From: Trematomus loennbergii
Taxonomy: Eukaryota > Chordata > Actinopteri > Perciformes > Nototheniidae
Direction: 5' to 3'
Length of the DNA stretch: 64,000 nucleotides
Assembly (NCBI GenBank): GCA_012861695.1
Contig: JAAOOA010000028.1
Location: forward strand, 9,030,470-9,094,469
Shown here: positions 1-15,300 of the stretch, in pieces
Numbering within the stretch: the stretch's first letter is position 1
Layout of the letters: the number at the start of each line of letters is the position of its first letter
Program-made: the position numbers and the translations under genes
Notes under the pieces: generated by a model
Told to the model about the DNA's origin: nothing
The model's database searches: none
The model's input: only the letters and a program-made list of their open reading frames with translations

Positions 1-3000
1 ATTTGGCTGTAAGTTGTCTACTGTGCATGTAGATTTAATTGTGCGGCTTGTGCTAATGGCATGGCATGTGGACCTAGGAATGGCACTGTACCATTGGTTC
101 AATACAAAGTTTTCAAATTCCTTCATTTATATTAGTATCAAATATTCTTTAGAAAATTGCTTAATAGTTATAAAATAACACCTTTTTTGGTAGAATACAT
201 CTAATAACATACTACTACATTGGTTTTGTGTTGTTATTTCACATAACTAAGACTATATAAATGAAAAAAAGGCAAGGTCAAATTATTCCATGGGACATAC
301 ATGAAGGGTCCCTGTTTTATACTCTGTCTGGTATGGGGTCCTTAACAAAAAATAAATGGATAACTTCTGGGCAAATAGACTCACAAACAACCACCACCTG
401 TACAAGAATGCATATTATCTGTGCGCAAAATAAGGTAAAAAGCAAAGACTGAACCAAACGGAGTAATGATGCATTCATGATAGAATGTAGAGCAAAAAAC
501 ACAGGCATACACAGCCAAAGTTTTAGTGCTTAGTTTTGATTCAGCTCTTCATTTGCCACAGGGCCTAACTCCGGTTAGCTCCAGTATTAGGCTCAATTAG
601 AACAAGATCCAATTAGAGGGCTCCTTTCCCCTGGGGCAAGGAGAGGCAGGAAATGGAGACTGAGAAATGTATAAGTCGACAACATGCGGACACAGCCAAC
701 ATAAACAAACTTACTTTGTTGATCTCTGCTGTTGCTACGCAGGAGTCCTCTGGGAGTTAAAGCCCTGCTAGTCTAAGCTATGAGATAAAACAAAATAAAA
801 AAAAGCCCTGCAGCAAAACATGAACTCTGTGAACACAAGGGCTCCGACACCATGAAGGGAACGTCTGGGCCCAGAAAATGAAAAGCCCACAGGCGTTTTC
901 CATTTACAGCAAAAAAATCCAGCACTAGCTCCTAGCCAGGGTTAGTATCAGACTCTCAAAATGAACACTTACACTACGGGGGGAACAAATGAGTAGCTTT
1001 CTATTGTCGCTCTATTAAATCTGCCGGTTAATAGACATATACCTTACTACTGACAGAAATCAATAATGTACAATAAGATAAAGGGCATGGAAGAAAGCGA
1101 GAGAAAAAACAAAGGTATAATTGGTGAAAGAAAAGGAAAGAGAAAAGACAAAGATCCAACTGTGTGATTCTGAGCTCAGTATTTCTGTCCTCCTATCAGT
1201 ATGGTTAGAGGTGGTGATGGCGGCAATGTTGTGAGAGCTGTTTGGGCTTGCCCTTGCCTCGGGCTGCTAGTGTTCCTCCCCCGGGCGGTGTGTGAGGGAA
1301 ATGGTGTGTGGTGCGAGGGTAAACCTTGACCTGCCTGCCAGGAGGCTGCACACGGAATGAAATGAGCACAAACAAAGCAGGGGAGAGAGGAGGAGGAGGG
1401 ATGTGAGGCAGCAGTGGAGAAGGTATATGGCTTTACTTGAATCACCCGCTACACCCCTTTTTTTCCCGTTGCTGTCTGATGTGACTCTGAGTGGCAGGAT
1501 ACACCGTACATCCACGGCGGGTCACACACATCTCTCTGATTGAGAGTGTTCAGGTGTTGTGGGTGGCATCCTGGAAACGCTGCGAAGATGGAATGTGAAA
1601 TGTCTCCCTTGATGCTCTGCCAAGTTGTGTTTCAGGGAAAGATGGAAATCCCATTATGTCAGATGCCTAACTTGGCCCTACAAACTCTGAAACTCATTTG
1701 TGAAATTTAGTTCAGGTCTTAATGAGTTGCAAAGTGGCTTTTGGTCTTATAAGTCTGCAGAGGATATATTTGGGGAGGCGAGGGAATGTGCAGAGGATTT
1801 TGAGTTAACTTTGTAACCCAACTATCAAGCTGGAAACCTGAAGTTATTATTCAATTTTGCTTACAGTAAATGCTGTGTTTAAACATATGAGAATGTCTTC
1901 ATCTTTATCCAGTAAGGATTAAATACATTTCAAACACATAATCGCTGTAAACCAGCGTGTTGACAGAGAAGTGTTTGCCGCATCACCCTGCTTACCTGTG
2001 AAAAGCCCAGTGAAATCCATTACATACTTTAGAGACGACTCGTGAATGGAATAATTAGCACAGCATGCTTTCCGCCCGGCTGGAAGTCTCTCTCGATAAT
2101 GAACAAAGGAAAGGAAATTAGCTTTTGTCTCATAAAGTCACAACTTCAAAGATCCCTGCCATTGCATTAATACAGCCATAGCCTGCAGCAGCACGGGAGA
2201 GAATAAAATAAGCACTCTCACTCAGACCCCATTCCTATCAAGGTCTTTCTCAGGACAAATACCGGGAGCTTGGCTCTTAAAGACCACACACACACATTGG
2301 ACTGGATCAGCAGGAGAAATTAGGAGAGAAAGATGTATGCAAATCCAATCCAAGCCAGCTCTCATAAAACAGTAAAATAGCCTATTTTCTATGTGGATTC
2401 AGTCACAAAAATATATATATTGTTTTTTACTAATGCAAACATAAAACGTTCCAGGTGTAACACTATTCCAATGCATTCTCTATCCATGCAGCTGGATGTA
2501 CACTTAATCGCATCAGGTCAACACTTGGGCCTAGGGCTTCCCAGCTGTGGCCCCAGCGACCTATACCGTCGTCTCGCCTAACTGCTGTTCCAGTCAGCTC
2601 CCCTCAGGAGTGTGAGTGGTACAGTGATCTGGTGCTAGGTCATCCTGCCTGGCACTACAACAATACAGCACATTAAATAAAGGCCCAAGCAGCCAAGTGT
2701 TTCTGGTCTGGCTGATGCTATTTATCGTAACTGATACAGTTTAGGTCAGAAATTAAATCATATTGTGGGATTTTCCAAAGTTAAACATCTGTATGTTAAA
2801 TAAAAGCACATGGCGGACAAATTGGAATTAATATGTAAATACAAACTAGAAAATTATCGTTTGTCAACTTCCTCATTAACCACAGTCTTTTTTCAGTTGT
2901 TATTGCCATTGTCTCTAAGCTAAAGGAAGCATCACTGACGACCAGAGCAAGGCGAGGTTTGTCCAAGGCTCTCTCTCCTCGCGCTATCTGCTCCTTTATC

Positions 3001-4428
3001 TGCCAGGATCAGTTGTTAGTGCTGGCAGTTTTCCTCTCCTGTCCTCTGGAGAGAGGTGGCTCTCAGCTGGAGAGAGGCGCCAGAGGCTATGCACTGTCGT
3101 CATTGTGTGGAGAAACACATGGAGGACTTGAGAGACTCAGTGCAGGTGCAGAGAGGAAGAGTGAGAGGGAACACACCTAAGGGGTTTGATTTCTTTTTTT
3201 TTTTACTCACAAAAGTCAGGCTTGTTTTTTGAGGGGCCTTTTAGGTGCAGGGACATTTGTTGTTGGGAGGACAGATTTACTGGAGGTACACTACACTGGA
3301 GGGAGGGAACAGGCCCTCAGTTAGAATGCTTTACCTCTAACTGCGAGAGACATTTGGTTACAGACGCAGGCTGCAAGAGTAAATAACATCTCTCAGCACG
3401 GAGGACAGATGCAGGACAGCGCTAGCATGCTACTAAAACAATCTTAGTACAATTATTCAAAGTATTACTTTGTTTGAATGTTCAGTAGCATGAGGTGTTG
3501 GACTGTGTGAGGTCATGTTTTCTTTCTTCAATCATAGGGTAGGTTATTGTGTGTAGAGGACACGCTAACGCTGATATCTTCACCTCAGACTGGGAGGTTT
3601 CCTGTGAAAGTGATCCTTTTGCAAACTGTTTGTTTAAAAGCTGACAGGCTACAAGAGTCTCAGTGACAGCATCTATTCATCTCAGGGTGTCAGACGGAGA
3701 GAAAACGAGGGAGGGATAAAGAAACAGAGAGGAGGTGGATGAGAGAGATGTGAGAGAAAGAGTAAATGGGAGGTTGGTGTGCTTTGACAATAGGCTAGAT
3801 TCACCTTCAGCTTTGAAACATCTTCTGATCATGGTGGTAGCAATTTTAGAAATTCATCTGGCGAGTGACTGAATGAGTACTGATGTTTTCATCACTTTGG
3901 TTTTAATTATATGTCTCACTCAGCACTGTCTTCCTTCTACTCGGCTAATTTAGATTGAGATCCTTCCAGGCTTTCCCCTATCTTTCATGTCCCTCCCCTC
4001 CTTCTCTCCTCTCTGCATCCCATCAGCCCCTTTGTAGAAAAAAAGAGGAAGGAAAAAAACCTTCATGTCTGTGACTTTCTTGCCCTCGAGCATATGAAGC
4101 CCTCTTTTATTTTGATCATCGCAGCACAATGGATTCATGCCATTCTGGCAACTTTATTCAGTATCAGCCCAAATTTACATACTGCTTAACAAGTTTGTGC
4201 GTGACTGTTGATGCCTCTGATCAAAGTGCTTTTGGAAATCTTTCTCATCTGATTTTTTTCCTGTCCTTCATTTCAAATGCATGCTGCAGACAGGCATCTT
4301 TAACTCAGGGGCAAAGAAAGGTAACCTTAGTGCTGCACAAGCCCAAATGTCATCCAACAAGGAGGGCTCATGTCCTGGGGATAAAGATAATGTAATCTAA
4401 GCAGTATACAGTGTGTGACTGTGTCTTT

Positions 4429-4519
<91 letters not shown>

Positions 4520-7500
4520 TATGCTAGCCTCAGTGTTTGTTGGAGGCTTGGGTTTGGGGGCGGAGGGAGACAGGGGATGACAAAAGTCAAAGCAGTCATG
4601 TGTCATTTTCGGTGCTGAAGGGCTGGGACCTGCCTTCAGGGCTGTCCTCTCTGTCAGACGCACTCACATATCTGCGCTGAACTCTCGCTGTCTCTTTTCT
4701 TTTGCTCTCTCCATCCTTCTCTCTGTCTTTATCTAATGCACACACATATATGCAGCTGTATTTCCATGCGCTAACACAACAATACTGTCCTCTAAGTATA
4801 GCATAAAATGACAAGGTAGAGTACCATTTGTATAACAGGGGTAATGTAAAACAGCACATTTTTAAAACATACTACATGACTTCTACATGACCATATTGCA
4901 TCTTGATCTTCCAAAGGGGCGAGACTGGACCAGTGACACAACATGTAACCACAAACACTGTCAGAGTGGAGGGCGAGTGGGAGGAGATTTTCTGACAAAG
5001 ATCAGGTTGTAAATCAAGATATCAGAGACCACGCTACAAACCAATGGCCCATAACATTCCCATGAGGATAGAATTGGACGCTGCACAGACATCTTACTGT
5101 AGCGAACCAATTGCAAGTTACCTCCTTTTAGAATGATACAGTACATTCGTAAACATACATGGCTACCAGAGCAAACAACACAATTGAAAACATTAAATAA
5201 ATGAGAAAGAAAAAAATGGATTCTAAAATACAATGAAAGAGGGTGTGGGTGGAAAGAGAGGAATCGTGGGAATGCAAGATTGCACCTCCCTCAGGCAATC
5301 GAATTATCCTATGGGCTGATGGTTCCTCCTTATGCGTCGGCTGACATTTTCCTGTAACCCCATCCCGTGTAATGCTATGTGATGTGTGTGACTGGCTTCT
5401 GCCACGGCCCTGAGAGGCCATGGGGCCCGGGGCCATGTGCTTTTGGCCTGCAGCATCCTGGGAATTGTTTATTTTAGCTCTGTCTGCTCCTTTTTGCCTC
5501 TTCGTCTCATTTTGCCTTCTCCTTCCTCGTCTCTCCCGTTCTGCCTGTTTCTGGCCCAGTGGTGTCTACTTTCAATTAGAGGAGAATGCACTTGTATTCT
5601 CCTGTGAGACAAAACCCCTGACAGGTGACTCTTGAAGGGTAACTCCAGACCATGCCTTTAGTCTCTGCACACAAACTGTTAGTATCCCAACACCTTTCAT
5701 GGGACACAAAGGTAAAATACTACCAAAGCTGTCGGTGGTATCTGTTACTCAACGGTATATGTTGCTCTGTGTAATGATAAGAAATAGACAAAAACATAAC
5801 TGTTGGAAATCAAAATGTGCTGTGTGTTGTGCATGTGTATGAGGGAGAGGGAGAGAGAAAGGAAAACAGATTTAAGGACAGAGAAGATAAGATGTGTGAT
5901 ATGAGATAATAGAATGATATTCAAAATGTATCCCTGGAGCTAGAAGTTAAAAGAGGACATTAAAAGAGAACATAGTTTGATCGCTTATGGATATGTAAGC
6001 CAGCACACCAATATACCCAAACTTTACTTTATATTGCTGCAGAGCCCTAAAGGGCAAAAGGGAAGGCGGGCAAATCCGCTATACACAATGTGTGTAACTG
6101 TCGACATGTGACAAGCAGAAAAGGGACAGTGTTGAGAGCGTAGCCTTTTATGACCCAACACACTTTGACAGCTTGGCCATCGCTCGAGGACACAAGCAAT
6201 GTTGCTTTTTCATATGACAATTTAAAACAAAACAACTCTGCCTCCATGGATTCAATTGTTCAGAGAGCCTTTGTGGCTGTGTGGTAAAGCACATAGACGA
6301 AAACATGTCAGCAGCCCACTGATTCTGCTCGCTGTTAGCTACAAGAGTCATACTGTCAATCTGTAGGACGAAAAGTGAGATGAAAGTGTAAGCGATATGA
6401 TAGGAACACTGCTTTTATGCAACACTGCGCTCTGCTGGTAGAAGGTGAGAAGAGTAATTCAGCAGCAGCGGTGAGACAGTCTTAACAGAAGACTAATGTA
6501 ACCTCGGTTCCACAGGGATGCAAATGTCTGTGTGCTTTTACCCTTGAAGCAGTTGCCTTATTTGGACCTAAGGACATTCTGCACTGACAAATGTTAAACA
6601 TCCCAGGAGGGGCATACTGTGAAATATGGCCACAGGGTGGCACATTAGAATGACAAAAAATGTAGATCCTCAAAGTGAAATCTGCCTGTGACATGGAAAT
6701 AAGCTAGAGAGAAGAGTATTGGATATTTTAAGAGGGTCAGACTATTGGTGTTGGATGCATCCAAACACTAAAATCCAGATATAACACATGGAATGTTTTC
6801 CCCCCGTGTATGTTCGCACTACAACGCAAGAACACACTTTGCCTAGAGTGCAATTGCATGACAGATCAAGAGAAAAGGAGATGTGGGCAGTTTTAAAAAA
6901 AAGAATCTGTTGTGTGTTCACATTAATAGTGTTTGCTATGTGTATGTGCAATTGGCCTCTAAGCCGTGTGTGTGTGTGTGTGCATACAAACAATGCACTC
7001 AGTCGACAGCCCGCAGCACTGTGCATTCTTGCTTGGAGAGTACATGTCCTCAGGCCTCGTTCCTCCGCCGATGACCTCTGGTGAAGCCATTATTTTCTGC
7101 ATTAATGATGAGCAGCAGCCAGCGATGAGAGAGATGGACTTTGTCCCGAGGCACAGTAGCGCTGATTATGGGCAACAACAATGCCGACAAAAAAAAAAGA
7201 AAGAAAAGAAAGAAAAAGAAAACTCTTCCCAGAAGCAGTTCAAAAGACTAGGAGTCCTATCAGCAGCACAAAATAAGCTGCCCTTGCACTATTGACAAGA
7301 TAGATCAGATAACCTCTGTAGCTAGAGGATTACCTAGAAAAACTTTATTAAACCGTAAGCTTGTTTTGTCTGGTGGATTCAGCACCTCTTTGACTGCTAC
7401 CTGAGCATCATCATACCAGTGCTGTGACAGTAATCTTAGCAAAACTCTGACTTGAAATGCATTAGTAGGGCAATTAGTGTACGGATGAAATGGCTGTAAG

Positions 7501-8390
7501 TCAAACAAACTCCATTTTTATTGCCCTCCTGGGATTTGATGACATTAGGAATGGCAAGTAATATCAGATGCTTAATTGATGCTCTGACATCAACCTAAAC
7601 AACGACCTATAAGACTCACAAACAAGACAAATTGCAGACAAAGTGCAATTTCTCTAGTCAAGGCATCCAGGGCACCCACTCAGGAAATCCTGGCTTGGGG
7701 AGATGACTCTAAATGAAGGACTTTACCATTCACCATTATGTCTTTGGTGAGAGTCAGAGGGAACCCCTGGGGCTCTTCAGCACAGCACGGTACAACTTTT
7801 CAAAGGGCTCCAGATTAAAGTCACTGAAAGTTCCCACTGGGGTCTGAGGCCAGGATCCCATTAAGCAGCCCTACCACACCGCCGGCCATAATTGTGTCGT
7901 TGAGAATTCAGAGCAGCGGTTGCTTGATAAGCGAATTTAGGGTGAAATAAAAAAGGAGAGGCAAAAAGGGGGTCTCGTTGGGCCACCATTAGACACTTCA
8001 TTCGCTCATCACTAATTTGTTTTAAATGACTGAGGGAGAGGTGAGCACTTTATAAAGCAATCTGAGCTACCTTTTTTCCCTGTCTTCCAGGTCTGTGTGA
8101 CAGAATGCTGATAAATGAAAACCATTGCACTTTACAGCCACACGGTATACTGCCGCTAGTAGTGTTTTAAACTGTAGTTATCTTTATCGCAGTACTTGCT
8201 TTGCAGTAGGATAATCAATAGAGGTGGGACCCATTCTTCTGCCTTTTTCTCTTAAAGAAACCGGCCACTGCACCAATAGTTAAGACCATATTATTCAGTC
8301 TTATACACTATCTAGAAAAGCCAGGAGGCATAACAAACTGTTTGAAATTGGATTTTGAAATCACTTAAAACATTTTACAAACAAGTCAGC
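1..8390. other. Non-coding flank left of psma8
   Basis: No reading frame here resembles a known protein or has convincing paired splice sites. The stretch holds a long GT microsatellite near 4.4-4.5 kb, a short GT run near 6.97 kb, purine-rich tracts near 1.08-1.15 kb and 3.67-3.77 kb, and unique AT-rich sequence. In human the neighbour on this side of PSMA8 is TAF4B, recalled from the human map; I see no exon of it here, so it either lies further left or is absent. An acceptor-like tract ends at about 8090 but has no supporting exon. Confidence 0.6.
4431..4518. repeat. (GT)44 microsatellite
   Basis: Uninterrupted alternating GT/AC dinucleotide of 88 bp, seen directly. The apparent cysteine/valine and histidine/threonine reading frames across it are artefacts of the repeat. 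It is likely length-polymorphic and able to adopt Z-DNA. Confidence 0.98.
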
Positions 8391-8391
8391 T

Positions 8392-8442
8392 TTTATTGAG
8401 CATTTCGTTTTCATGTTTCTGAATGTTACAAACTGGTTTATT
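8392..8442 (-). terminator. psma8: Candidate psma8 polyadenylation signals
   Basis: On the minus strand, AATAAA hexamers fall at 8437-8442 and 8392-8397, about 330 and 380 nt past the psma8 stop codon. That spacing suits a short 3' UTR. Which one is used, if either, cannot be told from sequence. Confidence 0.4.
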
Positions 8443-8772
8443 TCAACATTTGAGATTTATCCCATCGGATCTGTTTTGTGTATGATATAAAACATCCTGT
8501 AAGCGTGGTTTAAGAACTAAACCCTAACTTGAGATCTATGCATTTGCTTTTTAAACATCAGTCAACTCAATAACTGAAATGATGGGTAATTGATGTTCTT
8601 TGCAGATGACACGCAAAACATTTGAACAACATGAACAGATCTCAAGTTATGATTTAGCTCTGCACAATGAAATTAGTGAGAGAAGTAAACCCTCTAAAAC
8701 TTACTAATATCTGCAACCCAAATATTCTATTGTCATTCAAGTGCAATAAAGAAAAGGTCTCAGTTGATTGCT

Positions 8773-11544
<2,772 letters not shown>

Positions 11545-12330
11545 TGCACTGCAACACAAATACAATCACGAGAAACAAGGAGACTTCCACCAAATGATTC
11601 AGCTAGTTAGCAATTTGTGAAGCCGCCCGCCGTGTGTTGAAAACTGCGCAAGCGCACGACCTCTGAACTGGGGCGATACCAACAGTGGGGGTTTGCTAAA
11701 GGAAAGTTGTACATATCATTTGATGATAATAATAGTCACTATTTGATTTGCTCTGCGGAACAATGTTTTCATCTGAAAGTTGTAATGCAAAATACAATGT
11801 TTTATTACATGTGTGGTTCGTCAGGTAATGTGGAACGAGGATGCATTGTGTGAACAAAAATCATAAGCCTAATAAATAGTTTTACAAGCTATGATTGGCT
11901 CAAACTTCCTGCACTAGCATGTATAATAGTCAGAAACATATTTAAGATCTGACTGTTCCCCTTTTTGTTGAGCAGTCCATTTCCCGTGGCCACTGGGACT
12001 AGATCTAGACTGTTCCACTATAAGGAAAATAGGTGAACGTGTAATTCAATTAAGCCACAGTATGTATGCTTTTGACTACTTAAATAAATATGTTGAAGTA
12101 TTGTATTTTTTTTTATTGAATCGTAACCGAAACTAATATCGTTGTTCTCGAACTAAAAAAAATAGCATCGAATATGTTTTCAAATGTGACCAACTCCCCC
12201 CCAAAACGGACCACTGCATTACAAAATTGAATCCTTTTCTGAACTGTTTGAGCTCTACCGATTTGTTAAACGTGTTAGCTTCTTTTGAATTTTATGCTCT
12301 GGTTCCCCTCTAACTTCCTAGAGTATCACC
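11545..12330. promoter_or_regulatory. Divergent psma8/ss18 intergenic promoter region
   Basis: The two start codons point away from each other and are 786 bp apart, so this interval holds both 5' UTRs and promoters. CpG density is highest within about 130 bp of the psma8 start and again just inside ss18 intron 1, where a CACGTG E-box lies at 12571-12576. No TATA box stands at a convincing distance from either gene. Co-regulation through a shared promoter is an inference. Confidence 0.6.
11645..11656. promoter_or_regulatory. NRF1-like site in the psma8 promoter
   Basis: TGCGCAAGCGCA differs by one base from the NRF1 palindrome TGCGCATGCGCA. It lies about 100 bp upstream of the psma8 start codon, inside the local CpG-rich patch, a usual position for NRF1 sites in housekeeping promoters. 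Confidence 0.5.
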
Positions 12331-12399
12331 ATGTCGGTGGCGTTTGCACCTCACAGGCAGCGTGGAAAGGGTGATATAACACCCGCTGGAATACAAAAG
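12331..12399 (+). CDS. ss18: ss18 exon 1 (residues 1-23)
   Basis: Reads MSVAFAPHRQRGKGDI then TPAAIQK, ending AAG|GTAATT in phase 0. It is the first part of the SNH domain. Confidence 0.97.
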
Positions 12400-15300
12400 G
12401 TAATTCATATTTTTTAGCGCGTCTCGGGATGGAGGCAATGGTATCAGACGGTGCTAGCCTTTGAGCTAATATATGTAGCAGTGCCCATCCATGTCCAACT
12501 GTGAATACATCGGGAACAAATGTGCAGGGTCAAAGCGCGGTGAATATGAACCTCTCTGGAGTCAGTGCGCCACGTGTCGACGAAGGGTTTTAGGTCGATT
12601 TACCGGACTAATGTGTAAATGTACTTGAATTGAATGAGGGCCTGTCGTTTTGTTAGCCAAGGACAGCTAACATTAGCTAGCAAGATGCGTCTATTGTTAG
12701 CTAGAAACGCACACTCGCATATAACAAAACGCCCCCATCCTCCCAATTGTTTTTCAAATTAGAGCAGAAAACCCACCAGAAATAAGAGTGCTTACAATAA
12801 AAAATTACGCCGTCTAACTCATTGTAAATGTTGTGTAATTACGCGTAACCTTAATGAATCTGCATTTGCTATTCCAGTTATTAGACGAAAACAACCAGCT
12901 TATCCAGTGTATAATGGACTTCCAGAGTAAAGGCAAAACAGCAGAATGTTCACAGTAAGTTGAAAATCCCTTCTTCCTGCTTGTTGCAGTATTTTGAAGT
13001 TAACCTTGACTTATAACCTATATGGATGACTCTCCACCTGCCCAGGTATCAACAGATGCTTCACAGAAATCTAGTGTACCTGGCCACGATAGCAGACTCC
13101 AATCAGAACATGCAGTCACTCCTCCCTGCTGTGAGTATTGGTCCTTGCTGTTTGTTTTTGAATGAATGAACTGTGTATACCAGTGTAACCTCTCTGCATC
13201 ATAAGGTAATGTTGAGCTCTTGTTTTAGCAAAAACTTTAGGAATTGGTTCAGGTAAAATACCAAAATATCAAATCACATTTGTTAAGAAGCTGTCATGTT
13301 ACACGTATTGATCATCTGACATGAGTCATTTCAAATGTATAATGTCCCACACTGAATCATATTTAAAAACTAAACTGTTTAAAATGAAAATGTATTATGT
13401 CCTGATTATTTTCATTGTTTTGCCCCAGTCTGACTCTTATAACAAGATATCTGTTTAACACTTTGATATCAGTTTGCTTGTCATAATGAGTACTACAGAG
13501 CCTGTGAAAACAGTTGTATAATGAGTTCTGTTCTTCTCAGTGGAGTTTTCCAATGTCTGAAAAAATAACCCCAGTGATGTCAAAGTTATGGAAAGAGTTG
13601 AATTCCACATTTTAAGCTTGACCCATACAATGGAGTTTAAAAGCTAGATGCATTAAAGTGCTCCTCAAGTATTAATGTTTGGTATTGAAATATCTCGGAT
13701 CATATTTATGAATGAAACACCAGTTTGGACGTGTTGTGTGCACTTCAATTTGTAAAATATACTTATTCGGGTTTGCTAAGATTAATTTAATATTTTGAAA
13801 ATACACAGACAAGCTTTTTTGTAGTCAATCATCATTGATTAATTGAAGTCATCAGTTAAACTCCATGATACTTTTTTGCAGAGATCTTTTATCTGCTTTT
13901 CTTCTTGAGTTTTCTCTTTCCAGCGGATCAGGCTCAGATGTGTTTTGAGTCAGCTGATGTGTGTTTTTTTCGGCCTGCAGCCGCCCACTCAAAACATGCC
14001 CATGGGCCCTGGTGGGATGAACCAAAGTGGAGCCCCCCCTCAGCCTCCTCATGGTCACAATATGCCCTCTGAAGGAATGGTCAGCGGTGGCCCTCCAGCC
14101 CCTCACATGCAGAACCAGATGAATGGACAGATGCCTGGTAAGTGACCCCCCCCCCTCACCTTCCCTCCCTCGTCTTTCTCTCTTCTCTCTTTGCCCTTCT
14201 TCTCCCTCAGTCCCTGTCTCTCTTGGGTTGCCTAGCAACACCATAGAACTGTGAGAGAGGTTGCTCTGCTGAAGGATGATGTCACCTTTTTGCCAGCGCT
14301 GGTGGTCTTGGACTTGTCCTTCATTTGATCATGGTTTTCCCTCCATTTTCTCAAGTATCATGCTTTTGTTTCAGCATCTGTTTTGTATGTTTGCAAATGT
14401 AAAAAAATATAAAGAGCTTCAGCTTTTTTTCTATGACTGGACTTAATGCTATAGACTTGGTTTTCCACTGGTAGTGTGTTCACTGTTCAGTCATTCAGTG
14501 CCATGCTGTTTCCTGGATTTCCATTAAATGCTCACAACAGGAATGATACTTTTATGACACTATTATAAAGATGGCATTCTTCTTTAAGACTGAGGCCTTT
14601 TCTTTTTTAGCTCCTGCACCATGAACAATTCTAATGGAAGTTGTTTCATTTGTTAATATAAGGTGTTACATTTAGCATTGACTTTTGTCACAAGCTTTAA
14701 TATTGCTGAAAGAGAGGAATGGCTGAAGAGATAACCCAACACAAATGAACTGTTTAAACAGAGGTGCAGGTGATTCATAACAGTTACTCACAGCTTTGGT
14801 GAACCCCAAACCTCCAACATGTCTCCAAGGTCATTTTTATTTATTTAAAAAAAGTATTTTCTGTGATTATAAAAACAGAGTCTCAGCTAACAGTCATTTA
14901 CAGAGCAACAGTATTATGGAAATGAACACAAAAGTATGTGCAGTAAATATTTATGTGGAGAGTCATGAATCATCTTTGTTTTCCAGGGCCTAATCACATG
15001 CCCATGCAAGGTCCCGGTCCCAACCAGCCCCCGAACATACCCAGTGGCTCTATGAATATGCCCCCCAGCGGCCATGGCTCGATGGGTGGTTACAACCACA
15101 CTGTCCCTTCATCCCAGGGCATACCAGCCCAGAGCCAAATGAACATGACCCAGGGCCAGCCCATGGGTAACTACGGGCCCCGGCCAAACATGAACATGCA
15201 GCCCACTCAAGGTAAAATACCCAATTTGTTTGTTTCCCCTTGTTTTCTACTTTATCATCTTTCTTATTGGTGTGTCCCGCACATCATTTAACTCCATGTG

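Noticed and set aside
4397..4663. His/Thr and Cys/Val-rich frames over the GT repeat
   Set aside because: Artefacts of the dinucleotide repeat.
8040..8110. Acceptor-like tract CCCTGTCTTCCAG near 8078-8090
   Set aside because: No open exon with a matching donor follows; isolated splice-like motifs are common.
11545..11565. Upstream in-frame ATG adding seven residues to psma8
   Set aside because: The extra residues (MYLCCSA) are not part of any known alpha subunit, and MAARYD matches the family start.
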